The notes beneath the pieces are model-generated. The model worked only from the letters and a program-made list of their open reading frames with translations. It made no database searches and was not told where the DNA came from. The translations under genes and the position numbers were made by a program. Shown here in pieces: positions 32,178-43,521 of a stretch of DNA of 64,000 bases (within the stretch, counting starts at the first letter, position 1; each line of letters begins with the position of its first letter). This stretch comes from Serpula lacrymans var. lacrymans S7.9 (taxonomy: Eukaryota > Basidiomycota > Agaricomycetes > Boletales > Serpulaceae): contig NW_006763296.1 in the NCBI RefSeq assembly GCF_000218685.1, positions 1,694,907-1,758,906 on the forward strand. The letters are read 5' to 3'.

Positions 32178-33850
32178 ATGGACTCACGACGCTATTCAAG
32201 GCGAGAATGGAAGAGATATAAAGCGGTACGTATCATTCTAGATGTTTACTCAACTTTCATCGATGGCAACTCCCCACAGTATCTTCCTCCATCAGATTCA
32301 CTTCCCGTACTACACCTGCTTCCCAACCGCCCACTGTTCACATGTGCCCGATGCGGATTCTCCAATACGCTCATTCCTCTCTGTTTATGGTGCGCGTGGA
32401 CATCCGAGGAGGCGACGAGAACTTTCGAAAGTAGTATGCCGAGGTATCGTCGGCTGAGTGCTCCTGCGAAAGTAACCTACACTTGCGTTCGAAGACCGAG
32501 AGAATCCAGAAGTATGTCCGTTGCCTCGGTGACTTCGAGTAGAGGACCTGTGACCCCACTGGGAGACGTGTTTTCCACGGGGCACACAAAGGTAGAAGCG
32601 CCAGGTATTACGGCAGCCTTAGGCTTGTCAGTGGAGCACCAGACTGAGCGCAGTATAGTTAAACGTCTTTCACTCAACAAAAGGCGAAAGAGCCGGAAAG
32701 ACAGTCCAAAGGCTCTCGAGGCACAAACGAGTAGTGTTTATAATGTCGATAATAGTGGTCGCAGTAGCAACAGTGAAGTTGCCACAACGGTCCCTCAACC
32801 GGTATAAATTTATTACGCGTAGCAATAGGGCTGAGCCACTAACCCTGGGTATTTCTCTTCTTTGTTCTCTAGCTCCTTTTCCCTACGACTGTTGCAGGCG
32901 TCGGTGAACATTCTGAACAGTCAGATAACGAGCAACGTCGATCTATACGTACTCGGAGACGACTTCCAGCATTATTTTTGGTCGGTGGGCCCGTTCGCAT
33001 CAAACATAATTCTGATTACTCGGAACCGGTATCTTCACCAAGAGTCGTCGTAGACTCTCTGGTCTCTCAACCCGTTAAGAGACCAGCTGAGGTTCCTACC
33101 AACAACGAGCAAGCCTTCTGCAGCAGCCCAGTAAACGAGGAAATGCCTGATGCTGGTGATGGTACCAGGGCATCACTTACGTCTTCCATACCCTCATCAT
33201 CTTCGCATTGTTCTCCATATCGAACGCTCCGGAGAAGAAAGCGTATAACTCTTTTGAAACAGAAGTCGTCTCGCTCTCTGCGCAAGAGAGCTTCAATACC
33301 ATTTTCCGAGGGAGTAGAGATCAGTGCGCCACGCAGTCCTCGTAGAGATAAAGTGAAGCGAGGATCTCATGTATCCTCTACGGCGTCTATGGGTGTTGAT
33401 CCACCAGTTCGCTTGGGTCATCCAAGCCGACCTTATTATACTGCGATACGCAAGAACATGTCGAGACCAAATACCCCTGGACTACCAAATTCAGCGTCTC
33501 GTACACCATCTCCCATCCCCCCTGAAACTACATATACCCCTCGCGCAACCAAGTCACTTGATTGTGGAGAGCGCTTAGCACCTGTTCAGAATGGATTTTC
33601 ACTGCGCCCTACGTCAATGGTATTACCAGGACAAGGGGTCTCGGGATATCCATATGCAGGATTCTCATTGAGTGGTGAGACAGAGCTACGAATGGCACTT
33701 GCGAGATGGCGATCTCAGGAAGCTCCCGATGAGCCCGGGGAGTATCGATTCAGGGATATGGGACGGTGTGACACGAAGGCACGCATGAAAGGCACGGTAA
33801 TGAAACTGGGGAAAGGCTTGAAGGACCTTGTACTTGGGAGGATGCAATGA
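32178..33850 (+). CDS. Orphan basic protein with a CxxC...CxxC zinc-ribbon-like motif, 515 aa
   Basis: Three exons, 32178-32225, 32280-32801 and 32873-33850 (1548 nt). The ATG at 32178 is the first in frame. Near residues 34-50 is LFTCARCGFSNTLIPLCLWC, a Cys-x2-Cys ... Cys-x2-Cys arrangement suggesting a small zinc ribbon. The rest is Ser/Arg/Pro-rich and probably disordered, with basic stretches (RRRKRITLLKQK), PPETTYTP-type repeats and a conserved-looking C-terminus (ELRMALARWRSQEAP, LGKGLKDLVLGRMQ). I recognise similar unannotated proteins in Agaricomycetes but no function. The 54-nt first intron is a multiple of three, so retention would also keep the frame. Confidence 0.75.
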
Positions 33851-34729
33851 TGCATAGCTGCGTAACTGCTTTTTTTTGTTGTCTTGCGTTGCTCTGTATT
33901 TTCTTGGTTTATGCAGTTTATTATTACGCGCTCTGATCACGTGCGCCATGTTTCATGTCACGTGATGTACTGTTAAAATGTCGTGCTGCACAGCAGACCG
34001 CATCAAAACGCGGAGGAAGCGTTATGGGGGCGTGCAGCTAATGTAAATAGAATAAGCACAGCAATGATCATCCAGTTCTTGCATACAGACAGTTGTTGCA
34101 CTTGAGGACAGCCAGCTGAGGTATGCGGATTGAGCAACTCCGCGCCGTCCGTACCTTTGCCGTTATTAGGTGATTTTTGGACGGCAACGGTGAACCTTGA
34201 ACATGCACTTTCACAACGGACTTTGCTAACCTGCAACAGTCAACACAGCCAAAGGCTTCAGTTTCGTATTAATATTCCGCTCATTCGAACCAGTCAAACC
34301 ATTGTCTCTCCTTGTCTGAATTCTAATTCACAGTATTCGTAGTATATATACTTTTCGCATGATAGGTCGAAAAATTCTTGACCGTATCGACGAAAACTTG
34401 CTCTCACCTAAATCACACTCAAAGAACGAGGCTCGTACGGGGCTGAGGATTGCGGGCTTGCGTATAAACACCGGCCATGTGGTGACGAGCACTGGAACAT
34501 TACTCGTGCGTGCTTTTATTGACGAGGTAGACGCTCACTGGCAGGTCGACTTACTTCAGCACGTAGAACGCGCCCAAAGACCGTATTACGCCGACCTTAT
34601 CTGCAGTGACCTAGTGCGTTTTCTCCTGGCTATTTCTGTGCCGTGACAGCATCTCATGCGGTGCGCAGCACGCCAAACACGAGCCTTACCTTTGGAAGAC
34701 CCAATCCTACCACGGTTCTCAACTCTCCA
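33851..34729. other. Intergenic, possible 5' leader of the next gene
   Basis: A plus-strand frame at 34359-34646 (95 codons, ATG at 34359) has no motif and could be leader sequence or an upstream exon of the gene starting at 34730. CACGTGATGT and TCACGTG-type sites occur near 33935-33965. Confidence 0.4.
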
Positions 34730-36121
34730 ATGAGTGAATCCTCTGGTGCATCAGTCCGGCGACAGCAACGCTATTCTCGGGCCGAGAAAGCTCTTGCCAA
34801 CACCCTGCAACAATGCAAGCCTGAGCCTTCTCCCCAGGACTTGCAGATCCGAGCTCTAGAACAGGCAACCGCTTTGCTCAGCGTACACGCCCATGATGCG
34901 CAGGAACGAGCCACAAGGCTTCGCAACGTCCTTTCAGACAAGGAAATCGACCCTGAGAACTACATCGCCTATCAGCGCGAGCGGTGGATGGAGGAACGAA
35001 GACAGTTTGCAGCGACGAGCGAGGTGAAGGAGCTGAGTCAGCATCTGGCGTCACTGAAGGTTCACAAGGATGATCGGGATCTGGGTGAATCCGGACAGGT
35101 TGGAGTGCGGATATTGGGTAAGACCGTCGATAGCGAGGCAAAAAGGCATGCCAACCTTGCCAGGTTTTTTGAGCTATCACCCACGAGGACTACGTTTGGG
35201 ACTGGTCATAAAGACACGCTCATGCCTGCCATGCAGTCCTCTCGCCGGATGACGATGAGCGACGTCTCGCCTCTGCGCCTTCGGCCCACCTCCGTCGTAA
35301 CTCCTATCCAGAAATTTGCAAGAGCGCATGCACGCTCGATTTCTTTGGGCAGCAAACCCCCTGTTCCCACTCGTTCTGCAAAACGGCCAGCTGTCGGAGG
35401 AACGAATAGAGGGTCACTCACAATGGTTGCAGAGGATGTTGTCGCAAGCAATGTCGTGGACTCTTCTGTTACATCCACCCCACCTCTTTCTCCCACTTCT
35501 AATGCACCCTCTTCGTCCAGCACCATTGTGACCCAACCTAGCGAGAACGGAGGCGTTGCCACAATCTACGCTCCAGTAATGCCCCGCTCTACAGCTGAGA
35601 TTCTTTCTGATCTTCGGGATGAGGTGGAGATCCCGAGTTACGCTATGAGCTTGTTGGAAGATTTCGATCTTATCCACGATGATATCAGACTACCTCCCGT
35701 GTCATTGACAAAGCAGAGGGCGTTCCCTCCTAGGTCACTCCTCCTGTCGCCTCCGGGACTTGCTGATACGCCAGCTCCTTCAGAAGAGTCGGATACTGGT
35801 CCTTATACTTCCTTTGCATTACCTTCACCGGCTTCTTCTCCTTCGCCGTCATCTCGAAATAACCTGCCCTTCCAAACACCACCACAGCAGAGGCAACACT
35901 CGCTTATGTCTCCTGATTACTCGAACATGTCAGGTTCCAGTACACCATCTACACCAGGTACTCCCAAGTTGCGCCATGGATCACCTTCCCGCAACCCCCT
36001 ACTATCGCTCATTCATGGACGCAAGGATATGGGTGGTGGCAGTCCAGCGTCTTCCCGTTCGCACGTGGATGGTAGCTCACTTGGTTCCAGACGGCGGTTT
36101 GGGTTCTTTTCCAGAAAGTAG
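34730..36121 (+). CDS. Orphan Ser/Pro-rich protein with N-terminal helical segment, 463 aa
   Basis: Single-exon frame. I chose the ATG at 34730 because the in-frame extension upstream to 34643 lacks an ATG; an upstream exon is possible. Residues about 15-115 are charged and helix-prone (ALEQATALLSVHAHDAQERA, then YQRERWMEERRQF), likely a coiled coil. The rest is low-complexity Ser/Thr/Pro with TPPLSPTS-type phosphosite-like repeats, an EILSDLRDEVEIPSYAMSLL block, and a basic C-terminus ending RRRFGFFSRK. No domain recognised. It and the preceding gene (32178-33850) share orientation and composition. Confidence 0.7.
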   Translation: MSESSGASVRRQQRYSRAEKALANTLQQCKPEPSPQDLQIRALEQATALLSVHAHDAQERATRLRNVLSDKEIDPENYIAYQRERWMEERRQFAATSEVKELSQHLASLKVHKDDRDLGESGQVGVRILGKTVDSEAKRHANLARFFELSPTRTTFGTGHKDTLMPAMQSSRRMTMSDVSPLRLRPTSVVTPIQKFARAHARSISLGSKPPVPTRSAKRPAVGGTNRGSLTMVAEDVVASNVVDSSVTSTPPLSPTSNAPSSSSTIVTQPSENGGVATIYAPVMPRSTAEILSDLRDEVEIPSYAMSLLEDFDLIHDDIRLPPVSLTKQRAFPPRSLLLSPPGLADTPAPSEESDTGPYTSFALPSPASSPSPSSRNNLPFQTPPQQRQHSLMSPDYSNMSGSSTPSTPGTPKLRHGSPSRNPLLSLIHGRKDMGGGSPASSRSHVDGSSLGSRRRFGFFSRK

Positions 36122-36462
36122 TAGTCAACCTTTCATTGTCTCTGGACTCTCGAGCGGGTCAATTCTGGTTCCAATTTTTGATTCGCGATGTCTTGAATTT
36201 GTTGCTTTCTGCTTTGCTTGGACTGGACACTACATTCTTCGCGTTGCTGTACTGTATCATGCATCTTAGTCACCATTAGCATAAGTCGAACTGTTTCTAT
36301 GCCACTAAATCCATGTGAGTGGTTGGCCATAGTATCGTATCATGGTCCGATCTTAATATTCTTGAAGACTAAATTTTACAGAGGTAGTGCATGATTCACC
36401 CTCTATCCAAATGTTGTTGTGGTAGTGTGTGGGACACATAGGACACTTATATCAAATATATT
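36122..36462. other. Intergenic between convergent genes
   Basis: 341 bp shared 3' region; no gene seen. Confidence 0.5.
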
Positions 36463-37380
36463 TTAGTGATGCAACAGAAAGTGCGGACCTGCAACGTGTA
36501 TTGCACTGCAATCAAAAATGAGCTCCAATGTGCACCCATTCACAAAGCGTCCATCCACATGTTCCATTTTCCATATCTCTACCATGTCCTCCATCACTTC
36601 CTCGCTGACATCCTCCCATTCCTTTTCTCCCTCGTGTTGATCCAGTTTGTCAATCGTAGTAAAACGATCGCCAGCCCATACACCATGGTATAATTTTTCA
36701 TTCGTGCCGTGCCGCATGCCCATTGCATAAGGCCCATTAGCCCAAGAAATCCGAGACACTAGAACAGCCCCTAAAGTCGGATAATCTCCGGCAAAAAGGT
36801 CGTTGAAAGAATGCGGCTGCTTATCGAGGTCTGAGGTTGAGCTCGCCCGAACAAATGCGCACTTGGATAGGTTGGCAAGAACCCATGTCCCGTACGGGTA
36901 GTCAGGTTCATTCAAACGGTGAAAGATAGCGTGCTCGGCAAGTCTGGCGCGGTATGGAACGGCAGCGTAATCAGTCGAGTCTTCCGCGCGTATGACATCT
37001 GAATAATTAAGATACCGGTGTGTATGTGGTTTGCGGAAGTTATAGAGAGCAACACTGTAGACGTTGATTGGAGTATTACACTCGGACTCAGACTTGAAGC
37101 CAAGCCAAGATCCAGTAATTCAGTGTCTGTGAGGATGTTCTTTGGTAGGTCTTGACTCTTCGTGCTGCCTCCGATACAGATTAGGCGATCCCCTACCCAA
37201 TGAGTCGGGGCATTTACTCGTATAGCATGGATCCGCGCCAAACTCATGGACACGAACAGTCTGCAGGTGAGGCCAAGTCGTAACACGTCTTTGAGATCGT
37301 CCATCTCTGCGAAGACAAGACTCATGATGTCATATGGGAGGCGCAAGATTCCAAACTGCCCGGGAGGTGGCTGAACATTT
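36463..37380 (-). pseudogene. F-box-type gene with an apparent frameshift
   Basis: The minus-strand first block begins ILRLPYDIMSLVFAEMDDLK, then LRLGLTCRLFVSMS, a typical F-box, and continues to about 37095. The second block (37115-36463, another frame) reads VALYNFRKPHTHRYLNYSDV, LNEPDYPYGTWVLANLSKCA, YHGVWAGDRFTTID and WEDVSEEVMEDMVEIW. This is the usual second half of Agaricomycete F-box proteins. The two blocks overlap and are joined only by a frameshift near 37095-37115; I could not find an intron that fixes the phase. No ATG precedes the F-box in frame, so a 5' exon or a broken start is also implied. Confidence 0.6.
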
Positions 37381-38034
37381 ACAAGTGCATGTCAGTGCCT
37401 TCACTATTTGTAGAGGTTAGGCAGAAAATGATTGCGTGATTCACAGTGTCAGCTTACCTGAGGGGCTTATTTGGTTCAGCAAGGTGCTCGATGAGACTAA
37501 CTGTCCTACCGTCGGAGAGCCATTTGCCCTACGCTCCCCACTGGCCGAGGATTTGTTTTTGTCGAGATTGATACTAAATGAAAGATAGCTTGTGTTAGCG
37601 CCACGGCCAGAAAGATACAGGACATGCTAGTTATGAAAGACGCACATCTCGAAGAATTGGCCCGGAGATTCAGATTCATACATATCTATCAAAAAGAAAG
37701 GTAAGAATCTAAGCTGCCTGTGATGAGACACTCTCCAATTCGACTCACCTCTTTTAAAGCAAGTTTAAACGTGACCTTGAATTTCACATGCCTTCGATCG
37801 ATTTTACTTGTGACTCGTACTGAATGTCCACCATATTATTGATACAAGCTTACTAGTACCGTGACAGCTACAAACATACAAGTGTGCGAGTTAGGCTCAG
37901 GCAATATTCAAAGATGTGTAGCTGAACAAGTCACGGTTGCGTACGTTGCGTGTTCAAGTTGACACGTTTGGCTCCTAAGTTGCCTGGATATGGTGTGTCC
38001 GATCGTGTTTTCTTTGAGTGCTCTAATTTGCATC
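37381..38034. other. Intergenic; possible upstream exons of the F-box relic
   Basis: GT...AG-like spacings and short minus-strand coding-like stretches occur at 37460-37580, but they do not join in frame to the F-box block. Otherwise no gene seen. Confidence 0.35.
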
Positions 38035-38128
38035 GAACCCGTGGCGCAGAGGTAGCGCGTGTGATTCCAGCTTCCGGATTTTTCCGCGAGCTTCCACAAG
38101 GTCATCCGTTCAATCCGGGTCGGGTTCA
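38035..38128 (+). tRNA. tRNA-Trp (anticodon CCA) with a ~22-nt intron
   Basis: The acceptor stem GAACCCG/CGGGTTC is a perfect 7 bp and the D-stem GCGC/GCGC is perfect. The anticodon loop TTCCAG puts CCA at 38067-38069. The intron (about 38071-38092) begins one base 3' of the anticodon, the canonical tRNA intron position. The T-arm ATCCG-TTCAATC-CGGGT pairs with one wobble, and the discriminator is A. A- and B-box-like sequences (TGGCGCAGAGG, GTTCAATCC) are intact. It is followed by a six-T run, the Pol III stop. It is a functional nuclear tRNA gene by appearance. Confidence 0.9.
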
Positions 38129-38135
38129 GATGTTG

Positions 38136-38141
38136 TTTTTT
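38136..38141 (+). terminator. RNA polymerase III terminator of tRNA-Trp
   Basis: A run of six T residues begins eight bases after the tRNA 3' end, the standard Pol III termination signal. Confidence 0.8.
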
Positions 38142-38486
38142 CGATATTTCTCATGGCCCACTCGGTGCAGTTTCTTATTATACTTTTGCTGGACTATCGT
38201 TGCAGCTTATGCTACCGAAGCCATGTACATCGTTCCTGGTAAGATTTCCAATACCAAGCATCATATGCCCACATTTATGGAGCAGCTGACTCCTTGATGA
38301 AAATGCATCTTTAAATTTGGGCCGCCCTTACCGTATTCCGTAACCGTTTCCTCGGCCTGACCCACAGTCCCGAGTCTCATAAGTATGTCGTGGTGTCGAA
38401 TGGTAAAAAAAATGATGGGTTTCTCTCGAAGGCTTGTTATCCCCTCACGTTCAGCTCATCTGGAATTCGTGTAACGCATAGGCAGC
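38142..38486. other. Upstream region of the transporter gene
   Basis: About 345 bp between the tRNA and the transporter ATG. An ORF-like frame through 38297 has no motif. Presumed promoter; no specific site is called. Confidence 0.4.
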
Positions 38487-40252
38487 ATGGGCTACAGGGA
38501 ATCCATAGCTGATCTCGTCAAATATCGCAATGCGTATGCTCTGGCTTTCTCTGCCGCACTGGGCTCAATATTTTACGGCTGGGATATTGGCCTTATAGGA
38601 GGGGTCATCTCTCTACCGTCCTTCAAGCAGTACTTTGGGCTAGACAACCAATCGGCCAATGCGCAGGCTAATCTCAGTGGTAACATCGTTGCCATTCTAC
38701 AAGCCGGCTGCTTGTGAGTACTGCAAGCTTGAATATTTTACTATGATTTATTTAGTGTGGACTTGTCTTTTCTTTCAGTTTTGGTGCCCTCTCCACAGGC
38801 TATTTCTCTGGTCTTTTCGGACGAAAGCCCTGTTTAATTGCTTCTGGCATAATTTACATCATTGGCAGCCTGCTACAGTCTGTGGTTGGTCTCGGGAGTA
38901 GTCAAGCTGTTGGCCTCAAGGTACTTTACTTCAGCCGGTTCGTAGGTGGCATCGGTGTGGGAATGGTATCGGCCCTTGTACCATCATATGTATCGGAGTG
39001 CACACCAAGAGCCATCCGTGGTCGTTGCACGGGTCTAGTCCAGTTTGCGAACAACATTGGGATTATGCTGAGCTGTATGTGTGATCTTATCGTATTTCTC
39101 GTATTCTATGTTTATAGTTTCTTCCTAGTTTGGGTAAACTATAGCTCTTCCCTGAACATTCCGTATGGCGAAATGCAGTGGCGTATCCCATTTATTGTTC
39201 AAATGGTTCCGGGGGTACTTTTCGTTTTAACAATGATACCTCAACCAGAATCCCCGAGATGGCTTGTCGAACACGAGCGTTACGACGAGGCGGCAAGGAC
39301 TCTTGCTTTTGTGGTGAGAAAAAGCGTCGAAGATGAAGCGGTCATTTCGACGCTGGACGAAATTAAAGCTGATTACGTTGGGAAGCAAAAATTGTCTATA
39401 TTGACGCAATTTCGGAAAATGGGAGAATCACGTCTCACCGCATTACGTTGCCTTATCCCCAGTCTGGTTATGTTCTTCCAGCAATGGACAGGTACCAACG
39501 CCATCAACTACTTCAGTCCAGAAATCTTTGCTGGACTTGGGATCTCTGGCACGGCATCAGGACTTTTTGCAACGGGCGTGTATGGAGTAGTGAAGGTCGT
39601 GGCTGTTGGCCTCACTCTTGCATTCGCGGTAGAGAGTGTGGGCCGAAAGAATTGCTTAATCATAGGGGGTCTAGGTCAAGGCCTCACGATGCTCTGGATA
39701 GGTGGATATAGTGGAATTCACCCCCAAAGCACCATCGTCCCCGCCAGCTACGTCTCAATCGTCGCCGTATACCTTTACGCTGTTTTCTATTGTATCGGCT
39801 GGGGCCCAGTCCCATGGGTCGTTGCAGGCGAAGTGGCCCCGAATCACGTTCGAACCGCCGCCATGTCAGTCGCGGTAGGCGTTAACTGGTTGTTCTCATT
39901 CCTCATATCCCGAGTGACGCCTGTCATGCTCGTGCAAATCACGTATGGCACGTTCCTTCTCTTTGGTGTTTGCTGCTTGATCATGACTGCATGGACATAT
40001 TTCTTACTTCCTGAAACGACGGGATACGCTCTGGAGGACGTCAAATTCTTATTTGAGCACAGTGTGGTCTTGCGTTCCTTGCAGGACGCTCCGGGAGGTC
40101 GTATGTTCATTGGGAAACGGAAAGCTATGCCTGTTGAAGAGCTGAGGAGGGCTGCGCTCGAAGAGCGTGAAGGTGTTACGCTTGATGTGAGTCGCAAAGG
40201 GGACGAAGAGAATATGGAAGGTAAGGAAACAGAACGGCCAATTATTATTTGA
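38487..40252 (+). CDS. MFS sugar/quinate-type transporter, 548 aa
   Basis: Plasma-membrane 12-TM permease of the sugar porter family, proton symport likely. Three exons, 38487-38713, 38779-39074 and 39129-40252 (1647 nt). Family signatures are GWDIGLIGGVISLPSF in TM1, the loop motif SGLFGRKPCLIASG, RFVGGIGVGMVSALVPSYVS, PQPESPRWLVEHERYDEA before the central loop, QWTGTNAINYFSPEIF in TM7, GWGPVPWVVAGEVAPNHVRT and the PETTGYALEDV block after TM12. The GEVAPNHVRTAAMSVAVGVN block and overall form favour the quinate permease (Qa-Y) branch, but substrate is not provable. The 54-nt second intron is 3n and would read through if retained, adding a TM-like segment. The C-tail is charged. Confidence 0.88.
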
Positions 40253-41530
40253 TAAGTTGGACACCTGGACTACGTTCTTAAATGCTTTCGGACCACGCTT
40301 CAGATACCTTTTGCTTATTACTGACGAAACAAGGTATGGAGGGGAGTCTGACCAAAAATGCTGTGCCTATTCAATTGACTTGTTTCACGTGACGTCTTGA
40401 ATTTGGTTCATATACTGTATGTTGACATCACGAAAACGGAAATCTCCTGCTATGGTCCTATATTCCCATGGCAGGAGCTGGCAGCGCCAACAGGCTCTAA
40501 TATCTTGATGACAAGTATGCAAGACCTTACGTAGGACCTCCGACGGGCAATTCCCCGCACTTGCTCATCAAATCTACTACTATCGTTGGACAATAGGTGC
40601 AATTGGTCTGGGGAGAAGTTGAATAACTCACCAGTCGTTGAGCTTGAGACTGTCGGAACTTGACCAGTAGATATGATTTTTAGTTTTCTAGCTGCCTATG
40701 TAGAAAAATAAGCAAGAACTTGAAGCATTGGAGCAGCGGAACAAAACCAAAAAGACAACACATGTTTTGGAATGGTTCTGCAATTTCTGGTCACACTGGG
40801 TCACGCACTCACAGACCATATCAGGCGGAGCTTACAAGTCAAATTCTGCCAGGTCACACCAAGTCCTGATGCTGGTGGTGTGTGCGGTACGTACCGAAGC
40901 GGAGCTAGCGGTCCTTGATTGATTATCTTGGTGTGTGATTGCCTGTTTCGGTCGCCTAGTCACGACTCCATCATTGTTTTCGTTTCTCCAGATGCTTTGA
41001 GGCCCCAATCAGCTCAGTAAGTATCTGGCATTGTAGGGGCCTACCTATTGATGTTTTCTAGAAAGATATTGCAATATTCCCAGCACGAGATCTGGTCAAA
41101 TCTGGCCATCTTTCCCTCAAAATTCACACTTCTGGAGTTCAAGAGCATAGTGTCAGGTCTGTCGTTGTTGCTACAGATAAGCTATTCACTAAATTCTTTC
41201 ACAATTATATTCTCTATACTATATTCTACATCTGACAAATTTCTAGCTACCTGTACAGTGATCGTTGAGCCTCTGGAGGCCCAAGTGCATATCTCTTACC
41301 GGTTGCATCTGGTGTCCAACGATAGTACCCAGCAGATAGCCTAGCTTTAGTAAGCTATACAAGCAAAGCCAATCTTGCAGCTCTCCATTATACATGCCAA
41401 TCAGCTGTGCCCCATATGACCTTACTCATGAACCCTATCTACCAAGCGCTGAGCAGGAACGGCTTTGTGCAGTGAGTCATCATGGAACATATCCTGCCAG
41501 CTCGTAGCATTCTTGTCTTCATGCCGTGAG

Positions 41531-41589
41531 TATTAAGAACAAAGCTTGAAGGAAGTGCTAGACACTTCCTTCAAGCTTTGTTCTTAATA
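41531..41589. repeat. Perfect inverted repeat, 27-bp arms, 5-nt loop
   Basis: The left arm 41531-41557 (TATTAAGAACAAAGCTTGAA + GGAAGTG) and right arm 41563-41589 are exact reverse complements with CTAGA between them. It would form a long hairpin in RNA or a cruciform in DNA. No gene abuts it. Confidence 0.9.
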
Positions 41590-41936
41590 GGTTATGAGCC
41601 CTGTGCTCTAGCCATCTTCCTGACCTCATATCTCACCATCCAAGCGTCCTACTGCTTATCCATCATAACCATCGTCTTCTGGGACTCTTATTATCTCATC
41701 CATCACCTCAGATTACTCTGATCTCATCTTGATCTCCAACAACAACTCCTTGTTGCAAGTTACCCCCATTTTGGACGCTTTTTTGGTCTTATCTGCACCA
41801 TATCTCGCCCAATCCTTATCTGATTGTCCTGTAACTTCTACCATCGTCTTCTACGGCCTAAATAACCCTAGGAGACCTGTCAGAGCGGTTGGATTTGAGC
41901 TGGATCTTTCTGTGAGCCTTCATCATCATTTGATCA

Positions 41937-42234
41937 CCTTTTGGCCCCCTATTCCATATCTCCACATCCTGTGCTCGGATCTTGGCCCTATTTGAGCCAT
42001 CTACTACCCTATACTATTGCACTTTACACCCTCAATTTGGGGGCAATCCATCCACTCCATCATCCTCTGTGAAGTTCGCATTTTTGGCACTTTCACCCCT
42101 ATTGGACCCCTATTGCATATCTCCACATCCTGTGCTTCACTTCTTGTGATATTTAAGCCATCTATTACTCTATAAAAATGTTCCCTATACCTCTGATTTG
42201 GTGGCAATCCATCCATCTTATCTGTCTCTGCATC
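41937..42234. repeat. Diverged tandem duplication, ~161-bp period
   Basis: Two units share TATCTCCACATCCTGTGCT, the GAGCCATCTACT / AAGCCATCTATT block, and GGCAATCCATCCA, in the same order about 161 bp apart, with substitutions and small indels between them. No coding. Confidence 0.65.
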
Positions 42235-43521
42235 AATTTCGACTTTTTGCTCTATTTTTCGCTTTTTGGCATATCTGGTGTGTGCATAAAGCTCCAATCT
42301 TCTCTACTCTGTCCATTATCAGATAGAACAAGCCTATAGACTGTGAAGCTCGCCTGCATTGCCTCAGTTTGCTGTTGCCTAGAGCCTCTCTCAGTCTGCG
42401 GTGTTTGGGGAGCTTAAGTCACTTTGTTGACTCATATACAAGCCCTATTAACCAACACTGTCTCGAGGCGATTTCTCTGTTAATATCAGTGTGGAATTGA
42501 AAGGGGAACACAGGCGTAACCCTGTAGCAGCACTAGGAAGCCTTAGCACCCTCCTGGATTGCTTTTGGACGCTTTTTGGACCCTATTTGGACCTATCCTT
42601 GCGCTTTCTGGATGCATGCCAGCTGCTCTACCAATTGAGCTATATGGCCAAGGTTATACAATGTAGGATCTTAAACATGACATGCAACCACGGACGTCTT
42701 ACACAGAATAGCTGCTGCATACTGGGCTGGCTTACAAATCAGAGGTATTATCCTATGGAGTATTGGTATGTCAGAGTATATTCTAACAGTGAGTTCCATT
42801 CCTTATGAGAGTGACAAAACTGAGAAATCACTGGCAGCTACACGGTGATGCTAACATCGCTGTGGTTTGTATGTCTCAGCAGGCTGAGGGGTATAAGCCA
42901 GCCACGACATAGTCTCTGGTGGGCGGCATTGTTATAGTGTCATGGTCGGTCAGAATTCCATATTGGGACCAAATCTAGTGCGATGGTCGAGGACTTATAC
43001 TTCTTTTCAAACTTTACCAGCCTTGTGAAAGTGCATCATCAAGCCTCTACCTGATGGATGTATGACAGTAGTCTCTTTTTTTATAATGGCCCACCTACAT
43101 TTCTCGCATTGCAAGTTTCACTCTGACTTTGACCGTCTAGTCTGCTATTATCATGCTGACTCATTGCCTCATTCACCTACACTAACGTCAAACAATGTTA
43201 TTGAGAATAAGAAAGTGAGTACACGCAATATGAATCTTGAGAAGCAACACAGGCCTAGCACTGACCAGCAAGTATCACTGAGACTATAAACTATATCCTC
43301 TTAGCGGACATTTCATGACGCTCTTATACAGCAACTGTCTTCAATAATCAAACACCTAGACCCACAGATAGCAAGCGGATTAACTTGCCAATGAGGCATC
43401 AGGACTTACCCATCACAGAGAAGATTGTGAGTATTACAGCTTCTTATTGAGTTTAGCTCACTGATTCTGTGTGATAATCACATTCCAACATTACAGCAAA
43501 CACTCAAGTCAATGGCAGCAA

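Larger units (their letters stand above)
40253..43521. other. Repeat-rich intergenic region
   Basis: No protein gene is supported. It contains a perfect hairpin (41531-41589), a diverged tandem duplication (about 41937-42234), and a tRNA-5'-half-like fragment on the minus strand near 42613-42650. Open frames are short and show no motifs. Confidence 0.5.

Noticed and set aside
42613..42650. tRNA 5' half (Ala-like D-arm, GCTCAATTGGTAGAGC) on the minus strand
   Set aside because: No matching acceptor 3' strand and no good T-arm were found, so only a fragment could be claimed.
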